Of a stretch of DNA of 64,000 nt, positions 33,941 through 41,392 are shown in pieces. Position 1 is the stretch's first letter, and the number at the start of each line of letters is the position of its first letter. Source of the stretch: Lentisalinibacter sediminis (GTDB taxonomy: Bacteria > Pseudomonadota > Gammaproteobacteria > Steroidobacterales > Woeseiaceae); NCBI RefSeq assembly GCF_040706615.1, contig NZ_JAPDRF010000006.1, forward strand, positions 173,915 to 237,914. Direction: 5' to 3'. Below the pieces are notes generated by a model. It did not search any database and had not been told where the DNA came from. It worked only from the letters and a program-made list of their open reading frames with translations. A program made the position numbers and the translations under genes.

Positions 33941-34695
33941 GAGGGATCCTCCAGCCGCAGGAATCCGTCGGCGTCGATTACGAGCTCGCCGCCGTCGTTG
34001 GTGGCGATCACGCGGCCGAGGGCGGCAGCGGTGGCCGGCGGCAGCGTCACCCCCCACCGTACGCCGCCGGGCGGGACCACCGCATTGCGGCGCAGCGTAT
34101 CCAGCACGGCGGCGGGCACCGTCTGCGGTGTCATTTCGTGCACCTGGCCGGGGGCGGCGGCGGTGCGGAAGGCGGGCCGGCCGTCCACCATCATGAAACG
34201 CCAGACCCGGTCCCGGGCGAAGGCGTAGAGCGCCACTTCCCTGCGCTCCACCAGGCCGACCAGGGCCGCGTCGGAATCGAAGCGCAGGGAGAAGCCCGGC
34301 TGCGGTTCGGCGGCGGGCACCGCGGGCGCAGCGTCCGGCCGTGTCTCAGGCGCCGGTTGCGTGGCCGGTTGGGGCGATGGCTCCGACGTCGGCTGCGGCG
34401 GCGTCTCGAGCCGGGGTTCGGGCACTGTCGCGGCGACGGGTTGCGGTTGGGACGCGGGCTCCGGCTGCGGTGCCGGCTCGGGTCGGGGCTGCGGCTCCGG
34501 CCGCGGTACGGCCTCGGGGGGCGCAGCCGGTGCGGGTTCGACCGACTGCGGCGTAACTGAACTTACGGTGTCCGGCACCTCTTTTGTGCGTTTTGCAACT
34601 TGTTCGGGGACGCTTTGCACCAGCGCAAAGATGGCCACCAGACAGAACGCGAGGATGGCCATGAAGCGCATCACGTCCGTCTCGAGGTGCTCCAT
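33937..34695 (-). CDS. ExbD/TolR-like single-span protein with proline-rich periplasmic arm
   Basis: 252 residues. The N-terminus METHionine-led MEHLETDVMRF places an aspartate (D7) at the entry of the only membrane helix (MRFMAILAFCLVAIFALVQ). This DVM-plus-helix arrangement is the signature of ExbD/TolR, where the Asp carries protons. Then comes an 85-residue Pro/Glu/Gln arm (PEP, PQP repeats) and a C-terminal globular domain (FSLRFDSDAALVGLVERREV to the end). It sits 13 bases after the channel-like gene, as ExbD follows ExbB. Codons around 34557-34606 are provided by a repeat related to the 39-bp family. ATG 34695 is chosen over 34755, which would overlap the upstream gene. Confidence 0.62.
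   Translation of the reverse strand: MEHLETDVMRFMAILAFCLVAIFALVQSVPEQVAKRTKEVPDTVSSVTPQSVEPAPAAPPEAVPRPEPQPRPEPAPQPEPASQPQPVAATVPEPRLETPPQPTSEPSPQPATQPAPETRPDAAPAVPAAEPQPGFSLRFDSDAALVGLVERREVALYAFARDRVWRFMMVDGRPAFRTAAAPGQVHEMTPQTVPAAVLDTLRRNAVVPPGGVRWGVTLPPATAAALGRVIATNDGGELVIDADGFLRLEDPS
34557..34606. repeat. Third, diverged relative of the 39-bp repeat (copy C)
   Basis: On the minus strand this reads GAACAAGTTGCAAAACGCAC, then AAAAGAGGTGCCGGACACCG. It matches copies A and B at roughly 25 of 39 positions without gaps, sharing GAAnAAGTTG, CAAAAG and the CCGG..CACC end. It contains the palindromic GGTGCCGGACACC that is commonly repeated in environmental proteobacterial genomes. In frame it encodes VPEQVAKRTKEVPDTV of the ExbD-like protein. 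Confidence 0.45.
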
Positions 34696-34708
34696 GCCTC
34701 CCTCGCCG

Positions 34709-35407
34709 CTAGCCGCGCCGGGGAAAGGCGAGCCCGTCCACGGCTGTCTGCCCATCTCCCTCCTCCTTGCGGCCGGCAGGCGCCGCCAGCACGGCCAGGT
34801 GCCCCTCGATGCGCGCGAGCGCCGCCAGCATCTGCGCGCCGGTCTCGCCGGCGGTCGCCTCGTAATAGCGGCGCAGCGGCGCGCCGACGGTGAGCGTCTT
34901 CACCACCCGCATGAGGTAACCGCCGATGCCGCCGAAGATGGTGGTGGAGAGCGCCACCAGGATGCCGCCGTTCACCATGCGCTGGAGCACGGCGAAGGCG
35001 CCGTCGTCCACGCTGGCCGCGGGATCGCCGAGCGCGTAAAGCAGAGCGCCGCGCATGCCGATCGCGGTCCAGATCACGCCCACGCCGAAGAACAGGCTCG
35101 TCCAGGTATCGGTGAGCTGTTCGGCATGGGCCACGGCATCGAGAGACGCACCGCGCGCGACCCGGCGGCGCAGCCGGGACAGGCTACGCACGTACAGCCC
35201 GAGCACGACGGCAAATACCGGCAGCGACAGCCCCAGGTTGCGATACGCCCAGTCCAGCGCTTCGGCCAGCGTCCAGGCCGGCACGCCGCCGGCGGGGGCA
35301 AGCGCATCGGCGGCGAGTATCATGCCGCCGGCCGCCACCAGCCCCGCCAGCACGCCGGCGGCGAGACCGCTGGCGAAACCGCCGTTGCCGACTGTGGCCG
35401 TCACCAC
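34709..35407 (-). CDS. MotA/TolQ/ExbB-like proton channel protein
   Basis: 232 residues with four hydrophobic segments (about 12-36, 58-76, 102-125, 142-167). The third and fourth match the conserved pore pair of the MotA/TolQ/ExbB family: FFGVGVIWTAIGMRGALL corresponds to GLLGTVWGMIxAF, and GGILVALSTTIFGGIGGYLM corresponds to the EALxTTAxGLxVAIPA helix. Length is typical of ExbB/TolQ. Adjacent ExbD-like and wall-acting genes support an ion-driven stator unit. It is not obviously ExbB, TolQ or MotA proper; divergence is high, so the family call is moderate. Confidence 0.65.
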   Translation of the reverse strand: MVTATVGNGGFASGLAAGVLAGLVAAGGMILAADALAPAGGVPAWTLAEALDWAYRNLGLSLPVFAVVLGLYVRSLSRLRRRVARGASLDAVAHAEQLTDTWTSLFFGVGVIWTAIGMRGALLYALGDPAASVDDGAFAVLQRMVNGGILVALSTTIFGGIGGYLMRVVKTLTVGAPLRRYYEATAGETGAQMLAALARIEGHLAVLAAPAGRKEEGDGQTAVDGLAFPRRG

Positions 35408-35413
35408 TGCCTC

Positions 35414-35956
35414 CTACCGTGCCGCGCAGGCCGTGCAGGTGGCCTCGAGCACGAGCTCGGTCTCCTGGTACAGCCGGTCGGCCCGGTAATAGCCGGGCGC
35501 ATCCTGGCTCACCCTGAGCAGGCCCTGCTCCTTGTCCAGCAGCTCGGCTTCCATGGCGGTCAGCACCTGGCGCTTGCGCGGGCAGGTATAGGCGCAGTTG
35601 TTGTAGTCGCCAATGAGCGAGACGTACTTCACGTTGAAGTAACGGTTGTACGCACGCTCCGCCTGACGCTTGGACAGCAGTCCCTGATCCGCGGCCGTCA
35701 GCAGGAAGTCGGAGAACTTGCGCTTGTTGTCGGGGCCGGGGTCGCCCTCGGCGATGCCGAGCAGCTCGGCGTAGTAGCGGTCGAACTCGGCCTCGCAGCC
35801 GTCGGCCAGCTTCGCCTCGGCCGCGTCCATGGCCTGATCCAGGCTGGCCGTGCGCGGCAGGCTGCAGTCGGCGGTGGTGGTGGCGCAGCCGGCCAGGGCC
35901 AGTGCGCCGAGGGCCATCGCCAGCATCAGGCCCGTGCGGATGTTACTCGGATTCAT
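35414..35956 (-). CDS. Cysteine-containing lipoprotein of unknown function
   Basis: 180 residues with lipobox LALAGCATT. The mature part is helical, starting with LDQAMDAAEAKLADGCEAEF, and contains paired cysteines (NNCAYTCPRK and the terminal CTACAAR) that could form disulphides. The sequence YFNVKYVSLIGDYNN is distinctive but unassigned. It lies seven bases upstream of the channel-like gene, so co-expression is certain enough. Probably anchored to the outer membrane as part of the same complex. Confidence 0.65.
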   Translation of the reverse strand: MNPSNIRTGLMLAMALGALALAGCATTTADCSLPRTASLDQAMDAAEAKLADGCEAEFDRYYAELLGIAEGDPGPDNKRKFSDFLLTAADQGLLSKRQAERAYNRYFNVKYVSLIGDYNNCAYTCPRKRQVLTAMEAELLDKEQGLLRVSQDAPGYYRADRLYQETELVLEATCTACAAR

Positions 35957-35984
35957 GTCGCTCCTCCTCGGCCGCGGGGTTCCG

Positions 35985-36854
35985 TCAGAACTCCAGCGGG
36001 CTCGTGTATTCCTCTTCGAAGGTCCCCGGCGGGGGTGCGGCGATCTGCGGGCCCGGCTCGTAGTCGCCGAAAAGAATGGCCTTCACCCCGTCCACCACTT
36101 CCTGCATCTCCGGCGTGATGACGCCGAAGGACTGGTTCAGCTGCTCCATCAGCGTGGCCCGGGCGATCTCCTCGCGCGTACGGGCGATGAGATCCGACGC
36201 CTCGGCCATGTCCAGGTACATGTCCGAGGCGATCACCGCCAGCGAATGGCTATTGCGATTCACGGACGAGGTGGCCACCAGCTTGTAGTACTGCTCGAAG
36301 CGCTGGGACAATCGGATGCCGGAACGCCCGCGCAACACCGGCGCCGGTTCCGCCTTCGAGGCTTCGCCCGCGCCGAGCAGGGTCTCCTGCAGGGTCCAGG
36401 AGGTCATCTTGTTGCCGAGCTCGCTCCTGAGCCGGCGCTCCAGGCTCGCGTGCGTGTTCTGCACGGAACGCTCCATGTCCGGCAGACGCTCGGACATGAT
36501 GTTCAACATCTCCAGATAGGTGGCGCCGAGCTGCTTGGCGATGCGCTGGCAGCCGGGGTCGTCCTCCGCGCCGTCGCACTTGGCCTCCTGGTAGAGGCGG
36601 CGCTGCTGGTCCAGCCGGCTGATGGCGTCCTGCAGGCCGGTCTCCATCTCGGCCGCCACGTCACCGGTCTGGCGGATGTCCTCCAGCACGGTGGTGGGGA
36701 AGAGCTGGATGGTGGGCGCCGTGCCGGCGAAGCTCAGCGCCGGCAGGACGACGAGTGCGACGGTGGCGGCGAGGTAGTGCCAGAAGGCGGCGGGATGCCG
36801 TGCCTCCCGTGCCCCCGTGCGACCACCGTGCGACGTTGTGGTTCTCGGCTCCAT
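35985..36854 (-). CDS. Exported helical/coiled-coil protein, first gene of the envelope operon
   Basis: 289 residues with a signal segment (LAATVALVVLPALSFAG). The mature protein is nearly all alpha-helical: EMETGLQDAISRLDQQRRLYQ, MERSVQNTHASLERRLRSELG and LIARTREEIARATLMEQLNQ suggest long coiled coils. A Cys pair (C-x9-C near residue 95) is present. The final 25 residues are Pro-rich and end in SPLEF. A good ribosome site (AAAGGGAGAC) precedes the ATG. The shape fits a periplasmic adaptor or stalk, which is inference. Upstream region carries three 11-bp direct repeats. Confidence 0.65.
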   Translation of the reverse strand: MEPRTTTSHGGRTGAREARHPAAFWHYLAATVALVVLPALSFAGTAPTIQLFPTTVLEDIRQTGDVAAEMETGLQDAISRLDQQRRLYQEAKCDGAEDDPGCQRIAKQLGATYLEMLNIMSERLPDMERSVQNTHASLERRLRSELGNKMTSWTLQETLLGAGEASKAEPAPVLRGRSGIRLSQRFEQYYKLVATSSVNRNSHSLAVIASDMYLDMAEASDLIARTREEIARATLMEQLNQSFGVITPEMQEVVDGVKAILFGDYEPGPQIAAPPPGTFEEEYTSPLEF

Positions 36855-36918
36855 GGTCGTCTCCCTTTGATCGGGAGAATCAGGCTAGACGGGGAGCGCT
36901 GAACGGAAGCTGAACGGG

Positions 36919-36951
36919 GGAATTGCGACGGAATTGCCACGGAATTGCCAC
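36919..36951. repeat. Three 11-bp direct repeats in a promoter region
   Basis: GGAATTGCGAC, GGAATTGCCAC, GGAATTGCCAC in perfect tandem followed by a partial GGAAcGGC, in the 124-bp gap upstream of the seven-gene envelope operon. Spacing of one helical turn would place a regulator's contacts on one DNA face. Similar TTGC-containing arrays occur at 57429 and 63050. Confidence 0.75.
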
Positions 36952-36978
36952 GGAACGGCGGAGGATTTCTTGGCTCGA

Positions 36979-38364
36979 TTACGCCGTGATCGCCGCGAGG
37001 ACCGTCGGCAGCCCGGGCAGCGACGGCAGGTCGAGGACACGATCCCGCAGCGAGCGGACGGCGGGCCTCGCAAGCGCCCGCCCGGCGTTGTCCTCGAACT
37101 TGGCGACGATATCGGCGCGGGACAGCGGCCGCTGGTCCGCGCCCCGATTCACGGACTCGTGATGGCGCAGCTGCCGCCCGTCCCGGGTGTGGACGACCAC
37201 CTCGCCCGGGAAATAGCGCGGGAAGGTCGACTCCGGATCCACCTCGTAGCTGCAGCGGTCCGCCAGCGCGAGGATGTCCGCGTCCGTGAGCACCTCGTCC
37301 GCGAGTTCATCGAGAGTGAAGCGACCTTTGACCAGCGTCGCAGCCATCAGGTACTGCACGCTGAACTTGGCCTCGTAGTCGCTCTGCGGCCGGCGCTTGC
37401 GCGCCTCGGGTTCGCAGACCACGTCCACCTCGTCGGTGTGCACCCTCGCCACCATCCGCTCCACGTCGTCCGGCGTCACACCGCGTTCCGCTGCGAGTGC
37501 CAGTACGCAGTCGGCATACGCGTGGTTGTAGTGACAGACGGGATACGGCTTGATGCCCACGCGCAGCATCTCCCAGTGCTCGCCGAGATCCGTCAGCCGC
37601 GCAGCCAGGGCGGAGCCGTCGTCCTCGCCGTCACCCTCACCGAGATAGGTGCGGTACAGGCCGAAGCGGCCTTCGTAGGCCTGCGCGGGGCCGGTAAAGC
37701 CGCCGCGGGCGAGCCCGGCGGCCTGCAGCCCGCAGGCGGCGGCCCAGCCGGGGTGGATGCGTTTCGTCCAGGCACCGTCTTCCAGGAACTGCAGCGTGCC
37801 GCCGGCGAGACTCAGCGTGATGCCCTGCGCCCGGGCGAGGGCGGCCGGGTCCATCCGCCAGAGGCGTCCCGCCGCCAGCGTGGCGCCGAAGGCCCCGACC
37901 ACGCCGGTGGGATGGAAGCCCCGCTTCTGGAACGCACCGCCGACGCTGCCGATGCGGGCATCGGCTTCCACCGCCACCAGGTAGGCCGCCACGGCCTCGG
38001 CCCCCGTGGCACCCGCGTTCAGCCCCGCGGCCAGCACGGTGGGCACGGCGCTGGCGGAGACATGCACGATGCTCTCGCCGTGGGTGTCGTCGAAATCCAG
38101 GCCGTGGATCAGGAAGCCGTTGGCGATGGCCGCATCCCGCATCGCGAAGCGCTCCGGGCGGCCGATGACCGGGTAGTCGCCGCCGCCCGCCATGCTGCCG
38201 ATCGCCGCCAGGCCGCGGCGGGCGAAGGGGTAGGTGGTGGCCGCCAGGGCAACACCCAGCGCATCGAGGATATGCAGGCAGGCGCGCTCGGCGACCTCGG
38301 CGGGGATGCCGGACGGATCGAGGCCGAGGGCGAAGTCGGCGAGTGTGGATGCGGCGTCGGTCAC
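36979..38364 (-). CDS. MmgE/PrpD family protein
   Basis: A 461-residue protein of the 2-methylcitrate dehydratase/immune-responsive-gene-1 superfamily. Family landmarks include FLIHGLDFDDTHGESIVHVSA, FGATLAAGRLWRMDPAALA and IKPYPVCHYNHAYADC. These enzymes are mostly dehydratases or decarboxylases of tricarboxylic acids, though many members (such as this stand-alone one) have unknown substrates. No prpBC genes are nearby, so 2-methylcitrate is not supported. Its stop precedes the operon promoter region of the envelope genes. Confidence 0.85.
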   Translation of the reverse strand: MTDAASTLADFALGLDPSGIPAEVAERACLHILDALGVALAATTYPFARRGLAAIGSMAGGGDYPVIGRPERFAMRDAAIANGFLIHGLDFDDTHGESIVHVSASAVPTVLAAGLNAGATGAEAVAAYLVAVEADARIGSVGGAFQKRGFHPTGVVGAFGATLAAGRLWRMDPAALARAQGITLSLAGGTLQFLEDGAWTKRIHPGWAAACGLQAAGLARGGFTGPAQAYEGRFGLYRTYLGEGDGEDDGSALAARLTDLGEHWEMLRVGIKPYPVCHYNHAYADCVLALAAERGVTPDDVERMVARVHTDEVDVVCEPEARKRRPQSDYEAKFSVQYLMAATLVKGRFTLDELADEVLTDADILALADRCSYEVDPESTFPRYFPGEVVVHTRDGRQLRHHESVNRGADQRPLSRADIVAKFEDNAGRALARPAVRSLRDRVLDLPSLPGLPTVLAAITA

Positions 38365-38370
38365 AAAAAA

Positions 38371-38448
38371 CGTAGGAGGGCCTTCAGGCCCGACCGGATC
38401 CGTCCGGAATCGGCAGCGATTCGGTCGGGCCTGAAGGCCCTCCTACAT
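38371..38448. repeat. Inverted REP pair (BIME)
   Basis: A full plus-orientation copy at 38371-38396 and a full minus-orientation copy at 38422-38448 face each other across 25 bases. The distal copy contains the TAG stop of the korB-like gene. Confidence 0.92.
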
Positions 38449-39498
38449 CCATTTTTCCTGGAGCTTTCTCAGCACCTCTGTGCCCGGGCCGAGCTTCTCG
38501 TAGGGGATCGAGTTGAGCGGTTGCTCCACCGTGTTGCCGACGGCGTGCATGTCGCCCTTGCGCTCGTGGATGTAGAGCAGCCCGGTGACGACTTCGCCCC
38601 GGTTGGCGTGTTCGCGCAGGAAGGAGAAGGCCTTGGCGCGGCTGGTGGGGTCGTATTCCTTGTCCACCTTCTTCAGCACCACGCGGCTGCCGTCATGGAG
38701 TTCCACCGGCATGGCCTCGCCTTCCTCGTAGGCCGTCTTGATCTCCTCCGCCGGCGGGATGAAATCCGTGCCCACCACCTGGTGGTAGTACTTGCGGGTG
38801 TGTGAGTAGCTCTTGGTGGAGCCCACATGGTCGTTGAAGGTCACGCACGGGCTGATGACGTCCAAAAGCGCGAAGCCCCGGTGGGTGAGCGCGCCCTTGA
38901 TCAGTGGCACCAGCTGCGTCTTGTCGCCGGAGAAGCTGCGGGCGATGTAGGTGGCGCCGGTGGCCAGCGCCAGCAGACAGGGGTCGATGGGCGGCTGCTG
39001 GTTCTCCTCGCCCTTCTTGGCCTTGGAGCCCACGTCCGCCGATGCCGAGAACTGCCCCTTGGTGAGGCCGTACACGCCGTTGTTCTCGATGATGTAGCAC
39101 ATGTTGAGATTGCGGCGGATGGCGTGGGTGAACTGACCGAGGCCGATCGACAGCGAGTCGCCGTCGCCGGAGACGCCCAGGTAGACCAGGTCCTTGTTCG
39201 CGGCGTTCGCGCCGGTGGTCACGCTGGGCATGCGGCCGTGCACGGAGTTGAAGCCGTGGCTGGGCCCGACGAAATACGCCGGCGTCTTGGACGAGCAGCC
39301 GATGCCGCTCATCTTGCCCAGCCGATGCGGCGGGATGGAGAGTTCGAACACCGCCCGGATGATGGCGTTGGTGATGGAGTCGTGGCCGCAGCCCGCGCAC
39401 AGCGTGGAGACGGTGCCCTCGTAGTCACGCTCGGTGAGCCCGAGGTCGTTCTTCGGCAGGCGGGGGTGGGCGACTTTGGGTTTGGGTATGTAGGTCAT
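38443..39498 (-). CDS. korB: 2-oxoacid:acceptor oxidoreductase, beta subunit
   Basis: A 351-residue thiamin-diphosphate subunit. LCAGCGHDSITNAIIRAV at the N-terminus supplies Fe-S/TPP-region cysteines; GDGDSLSIGLGQFTHAIRRN with CYIIENNGVYGLTKGQ is the TPP/Mg2+ motif. It decarboxylates a 2-oxoacid (2-oxoglutarate or pyruvate type) and passes electrons to Fe-S centres. ATG 39498 follows GAGG at eight bases. The TAG stop is created by a REP element (ATGTAGGAGGG). Symbol reflects likely KorB-like identity; the precise substrate is not proven. Confidence 0.85.
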   Translation of the reverse strand: MTYIPKPKVAHPRLPKNDLGLTERDYEGTVSTLCAGCGHDSITNAIIRAVFELSIPPHRLGKMSGIGCSSKTPAYFVGPSHGFNSVHGRMPSVTTGANAANKDLVYLGVSGDGDSLSIGLGQFTHAIRRNLNMCYIIENNGVYGLTKGQFSASADVGSKAKKGEENQQPPIDPCLLALATGATYIARSFSGDKTQLVPLIKGALTHRGFALLDVISPCVTFNDHVGSTKSYSHTRKYYHQVVGTDFIPPAEEIKTAYEEGEAMPVELHDGSRVVLKKVDKEYDPTSRAKAFSFLREHANRGEVVTGLLYIHERKGDMHAVGNTVEQPLNSIPYEKLGPGTEVLRKLQEKWM

Positions 39499-39518
39499 AG
39501 CGGTTGCCTCGATGGGCA

Positions 39519-39535
39519 TGCAGGAGGGCCTTCAT
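39519..39535. repeat. Truncated REP between kor genes
   Basis: CAGGAGGGCCTTCATG is the first half of a REP; on the minus strand its TGAAGGCCCTCC provides the TGA stop of the alpha-subunit gene. Confidence 0.8.
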
Positions 39536-41340
39536 GCTGCCTCATGTTTGTTCCGGTCCTCGCGGATGCGGTCGACGACGAAGCCGGCGTGCATCGGCAT
39601 GCCGTTGTAGTGCAGCACCGGCACCAGCTTCTTCTGGTCGATGCCCGCATCGAGGATCAGCAGGGAACGGAGCTGCGCATCCCGGTTCTGTTCGACCACG
39701 TATACCCGGTCGTGTTTCGCGATGAAGTCGTGCACGGCCTCGCCAAACGGGAAGGCCTTCACCCGGCAATAGTTGAGCTTCACGCCGTCTTCCGCCAGCC
39801 GCTCCACCGCCTCGTGGACGGCCGCCTCGCCGCTGCCGACGGTGAGCACCGCGGTCCGGTTGAACTTGGAATACTCGATGACCGGCTCCGGTACCAGTTC
39901 CCTCGCCGTGTCCCACTTCACCAGCAGCCGGTCCACCACGTCCTGGTACTCGTCGGCGTCCTCGGTGTAGCCGCCGTATTTGTTGTGGCCGGAACCGCGG
40001 GTGAAGAAGCTGCCCTTCGGGTGCTCGCCCGGCAGCGAGCGGTACGGGATGCCGTCGCCGTCGGTATCCAGGTAGCGATGGAATCTCTCGATCTTCTCCA
40101 GATCCTCGGCGTGCAGCACCTTGCCCCGGTCCGGCTGATAGGAATCGTCCCAGGTCAGCTCCGGCACCATCCAGTCGTTCATGCCGATGTCGAGATCCGA
40201 CAGCACCATCACCGGTGTCTGCAGCCGCTCGGCGAGATCGAAGGCCACCGGTGCCATGGTGAAACACTCGTGCGGGTCCGCCGGGAACAGCAGCACGTGT
40301 CTGGTGTCGCCATGGGAGGCGTAGGCGCAGGACAGGATGTCGGACTGCTGGGTGCGCGTGGGCATGCCGGTGGACGGACCGGTACGCTGCACGTCGAATA
40401 TCACCACCGGCAGCTCCGCGTAGTAGGCGAAGCCGATGAACTCGTTCATGAGCGAGATGCCCGGGCCGCTGGTCGGCGTGAAGGCGCGGGCGCCGTTCCA
40501 GGCCGCCCCCAGTACCATGCCGATGGCGGCGAGCTCGTCCTCGGCCTGCACGATCAGGTAGTTGTTCTTGCCCGTCTCCGGGTCCACGCGCAGCTGCTTG
40601 CAGAAGCGGCTGAATGCATCCATCAGCGAGGTGGACGGCGTGATGGGATACCAGGCACCGACGGTCGCGCCCGCGTACACGCAGCCGAGCCCCGCGGCCG
40701 TGTTGCCGTCGATGACCACATGGCCCTTCGTCTTGTCCATCTTCTCCACGGTCAGCGGCAGCGGACAGGGGAAGTTCTGCATCGCGTAGTCGTAGCCCAG
40801 CTTCACCGCCTCCATGTTGGAGTCCGCCAGCGCCGGCTTCTTCGCGAAGGTGTCGGCGAGATTACTGCGGATGATGTCCAGGTCCAGGTCGAGCAGTGCG
40901 GCCAACGCTCCGACGTAGGCGATGTTCTTCATCAGGATGCGCGCCCGCGCGCCCTCGAAGTGCTCGTTGCACATCTTCGACAGCGGGATGCCGATCACCG
41001 TGACGTCGTCGCGGTCGAGGAGCTTCGAGCGGGGCCAGGTGGAGTCGTAGATGAGGTAGCCGCCCGGGGCCACCCCGGCGAGATCCTGCGCATAGGTCTG
41101 CGCGTTCATCGCCACCATCACGTCGACGTGGCCGGCGCGGGCCTTGTGGCCGGCGCCCGTGACGCGCACCTCGTACCACGTGGGCAGGCCCTGGATATTC
41201 GACGGGAAGTAGTTCTTGCCCACCACCGGGACGCCCATGCGGAAGATTGACTTCATGAGCAGGCCGTTGGCGCTGGCGGAGCCGGTGCCGTTCACGGTCG
41301 CGATCTTGATCACGACGTCGTTGACGCGTTTTTCGGTCAT
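39532..41340 (-). CDS. korA: 2-oxoacid:acceptor oxidoreductase, fused gamma-alpha subunit
   Basis: 602 residues. Residues 1-190 are a gamma domain (VNGTGSASANGLLMKSIFRM, GAGHKARAGHVDVMVAMN); residues 220-600 are the alpha (pyrimidine-binding) domain with GNTAAGLGCVYAGATVGAWY and PGISLMNEFIGFAYYAELP. Gamma-alpha fusion is the KorA type. It pairs with the beta subunit just downstream and with the GltD-like Fe-S flavoprotein upstream. No Shine-Dalgarno is visible before the ATG because a REP occupies that position; translation may be weak or coupled. Confidence 0.86.
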   Translation of the reverse strand: MTEKRVNDVVIKIATVNGTGSASANGLLMKSIFRMGVPVVGKNYFPSNIQGLPTWYEVRVTGAGHKARAGHVDVMVAMNAQTYAQDLAGVAPGGYLIYDSTWPRSKLLDRDDVTVIGIPLSKMCNEHFEGARARILMKNIAYVGALAALLDLDLDIIRSNLADTFAKKPALADSNMEAVKLGYDYAMQNFPCPLPLTVEKMDKTKGHVVIDGNTAAGLGCVYAGATVGAWYPITPSTSLMDAFSRFCKQLRVDPETGKNNYLIVQAEDELAAIGMVLGAAWNGARAFTPTSGPGISLMNEFIGFAYYAELPVVIFDVQRTGPSTGMPTRTQQSDILSCAYASHGDTRHVLLFPADPHECFTMAPVAFDLAERLQTPVMVLSDLDIGMNDWMVPELTWDDSYQPDRGKVLHAEDLEKIERFHRYLDTDGDGIPYRSLPGEHPKGSFFTRGSGHNKYGGYTEDADEYQDVVDRLLVKWDTARELVPEPVIEYSKFNRTAVLTVGSGEAAVHEAVERLAEDGVKLNYCRVKAFPFGEAVHDFIAKHDRVYVVEQNRDAQLRSLLILDAGIDQKKLVPVLHYNGMPMHAGFVVDRIREDRNKHEAA

Positions 41341-41344
41341 ATTG

Positions 41345-41372
41345 GGATCGGGCCTGAAGGCCCTCCTACATG
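41345..41372. repeat. REP, minus orientation
   Basis: GATCGGGCCTGAAGGCCCTCCTACATG lies in the 52-bp gap directly upstream of the korA start codon. Confidence 0.9.
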
Positions 41373-41392
41373 CAAATCACCGGCGGCGACGT

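Noticed and set aside
34695..34709. Possibility that the channel/ExbD-like pair is a Zorya defence system
   Set aside because: No ZorC, ZorD or ZorE-like helicase or nuclease and no OmpA-like peptidoglycan-binding domain on the ExbD-like partner; neighbours are lipoproteins and a transglycosylase.
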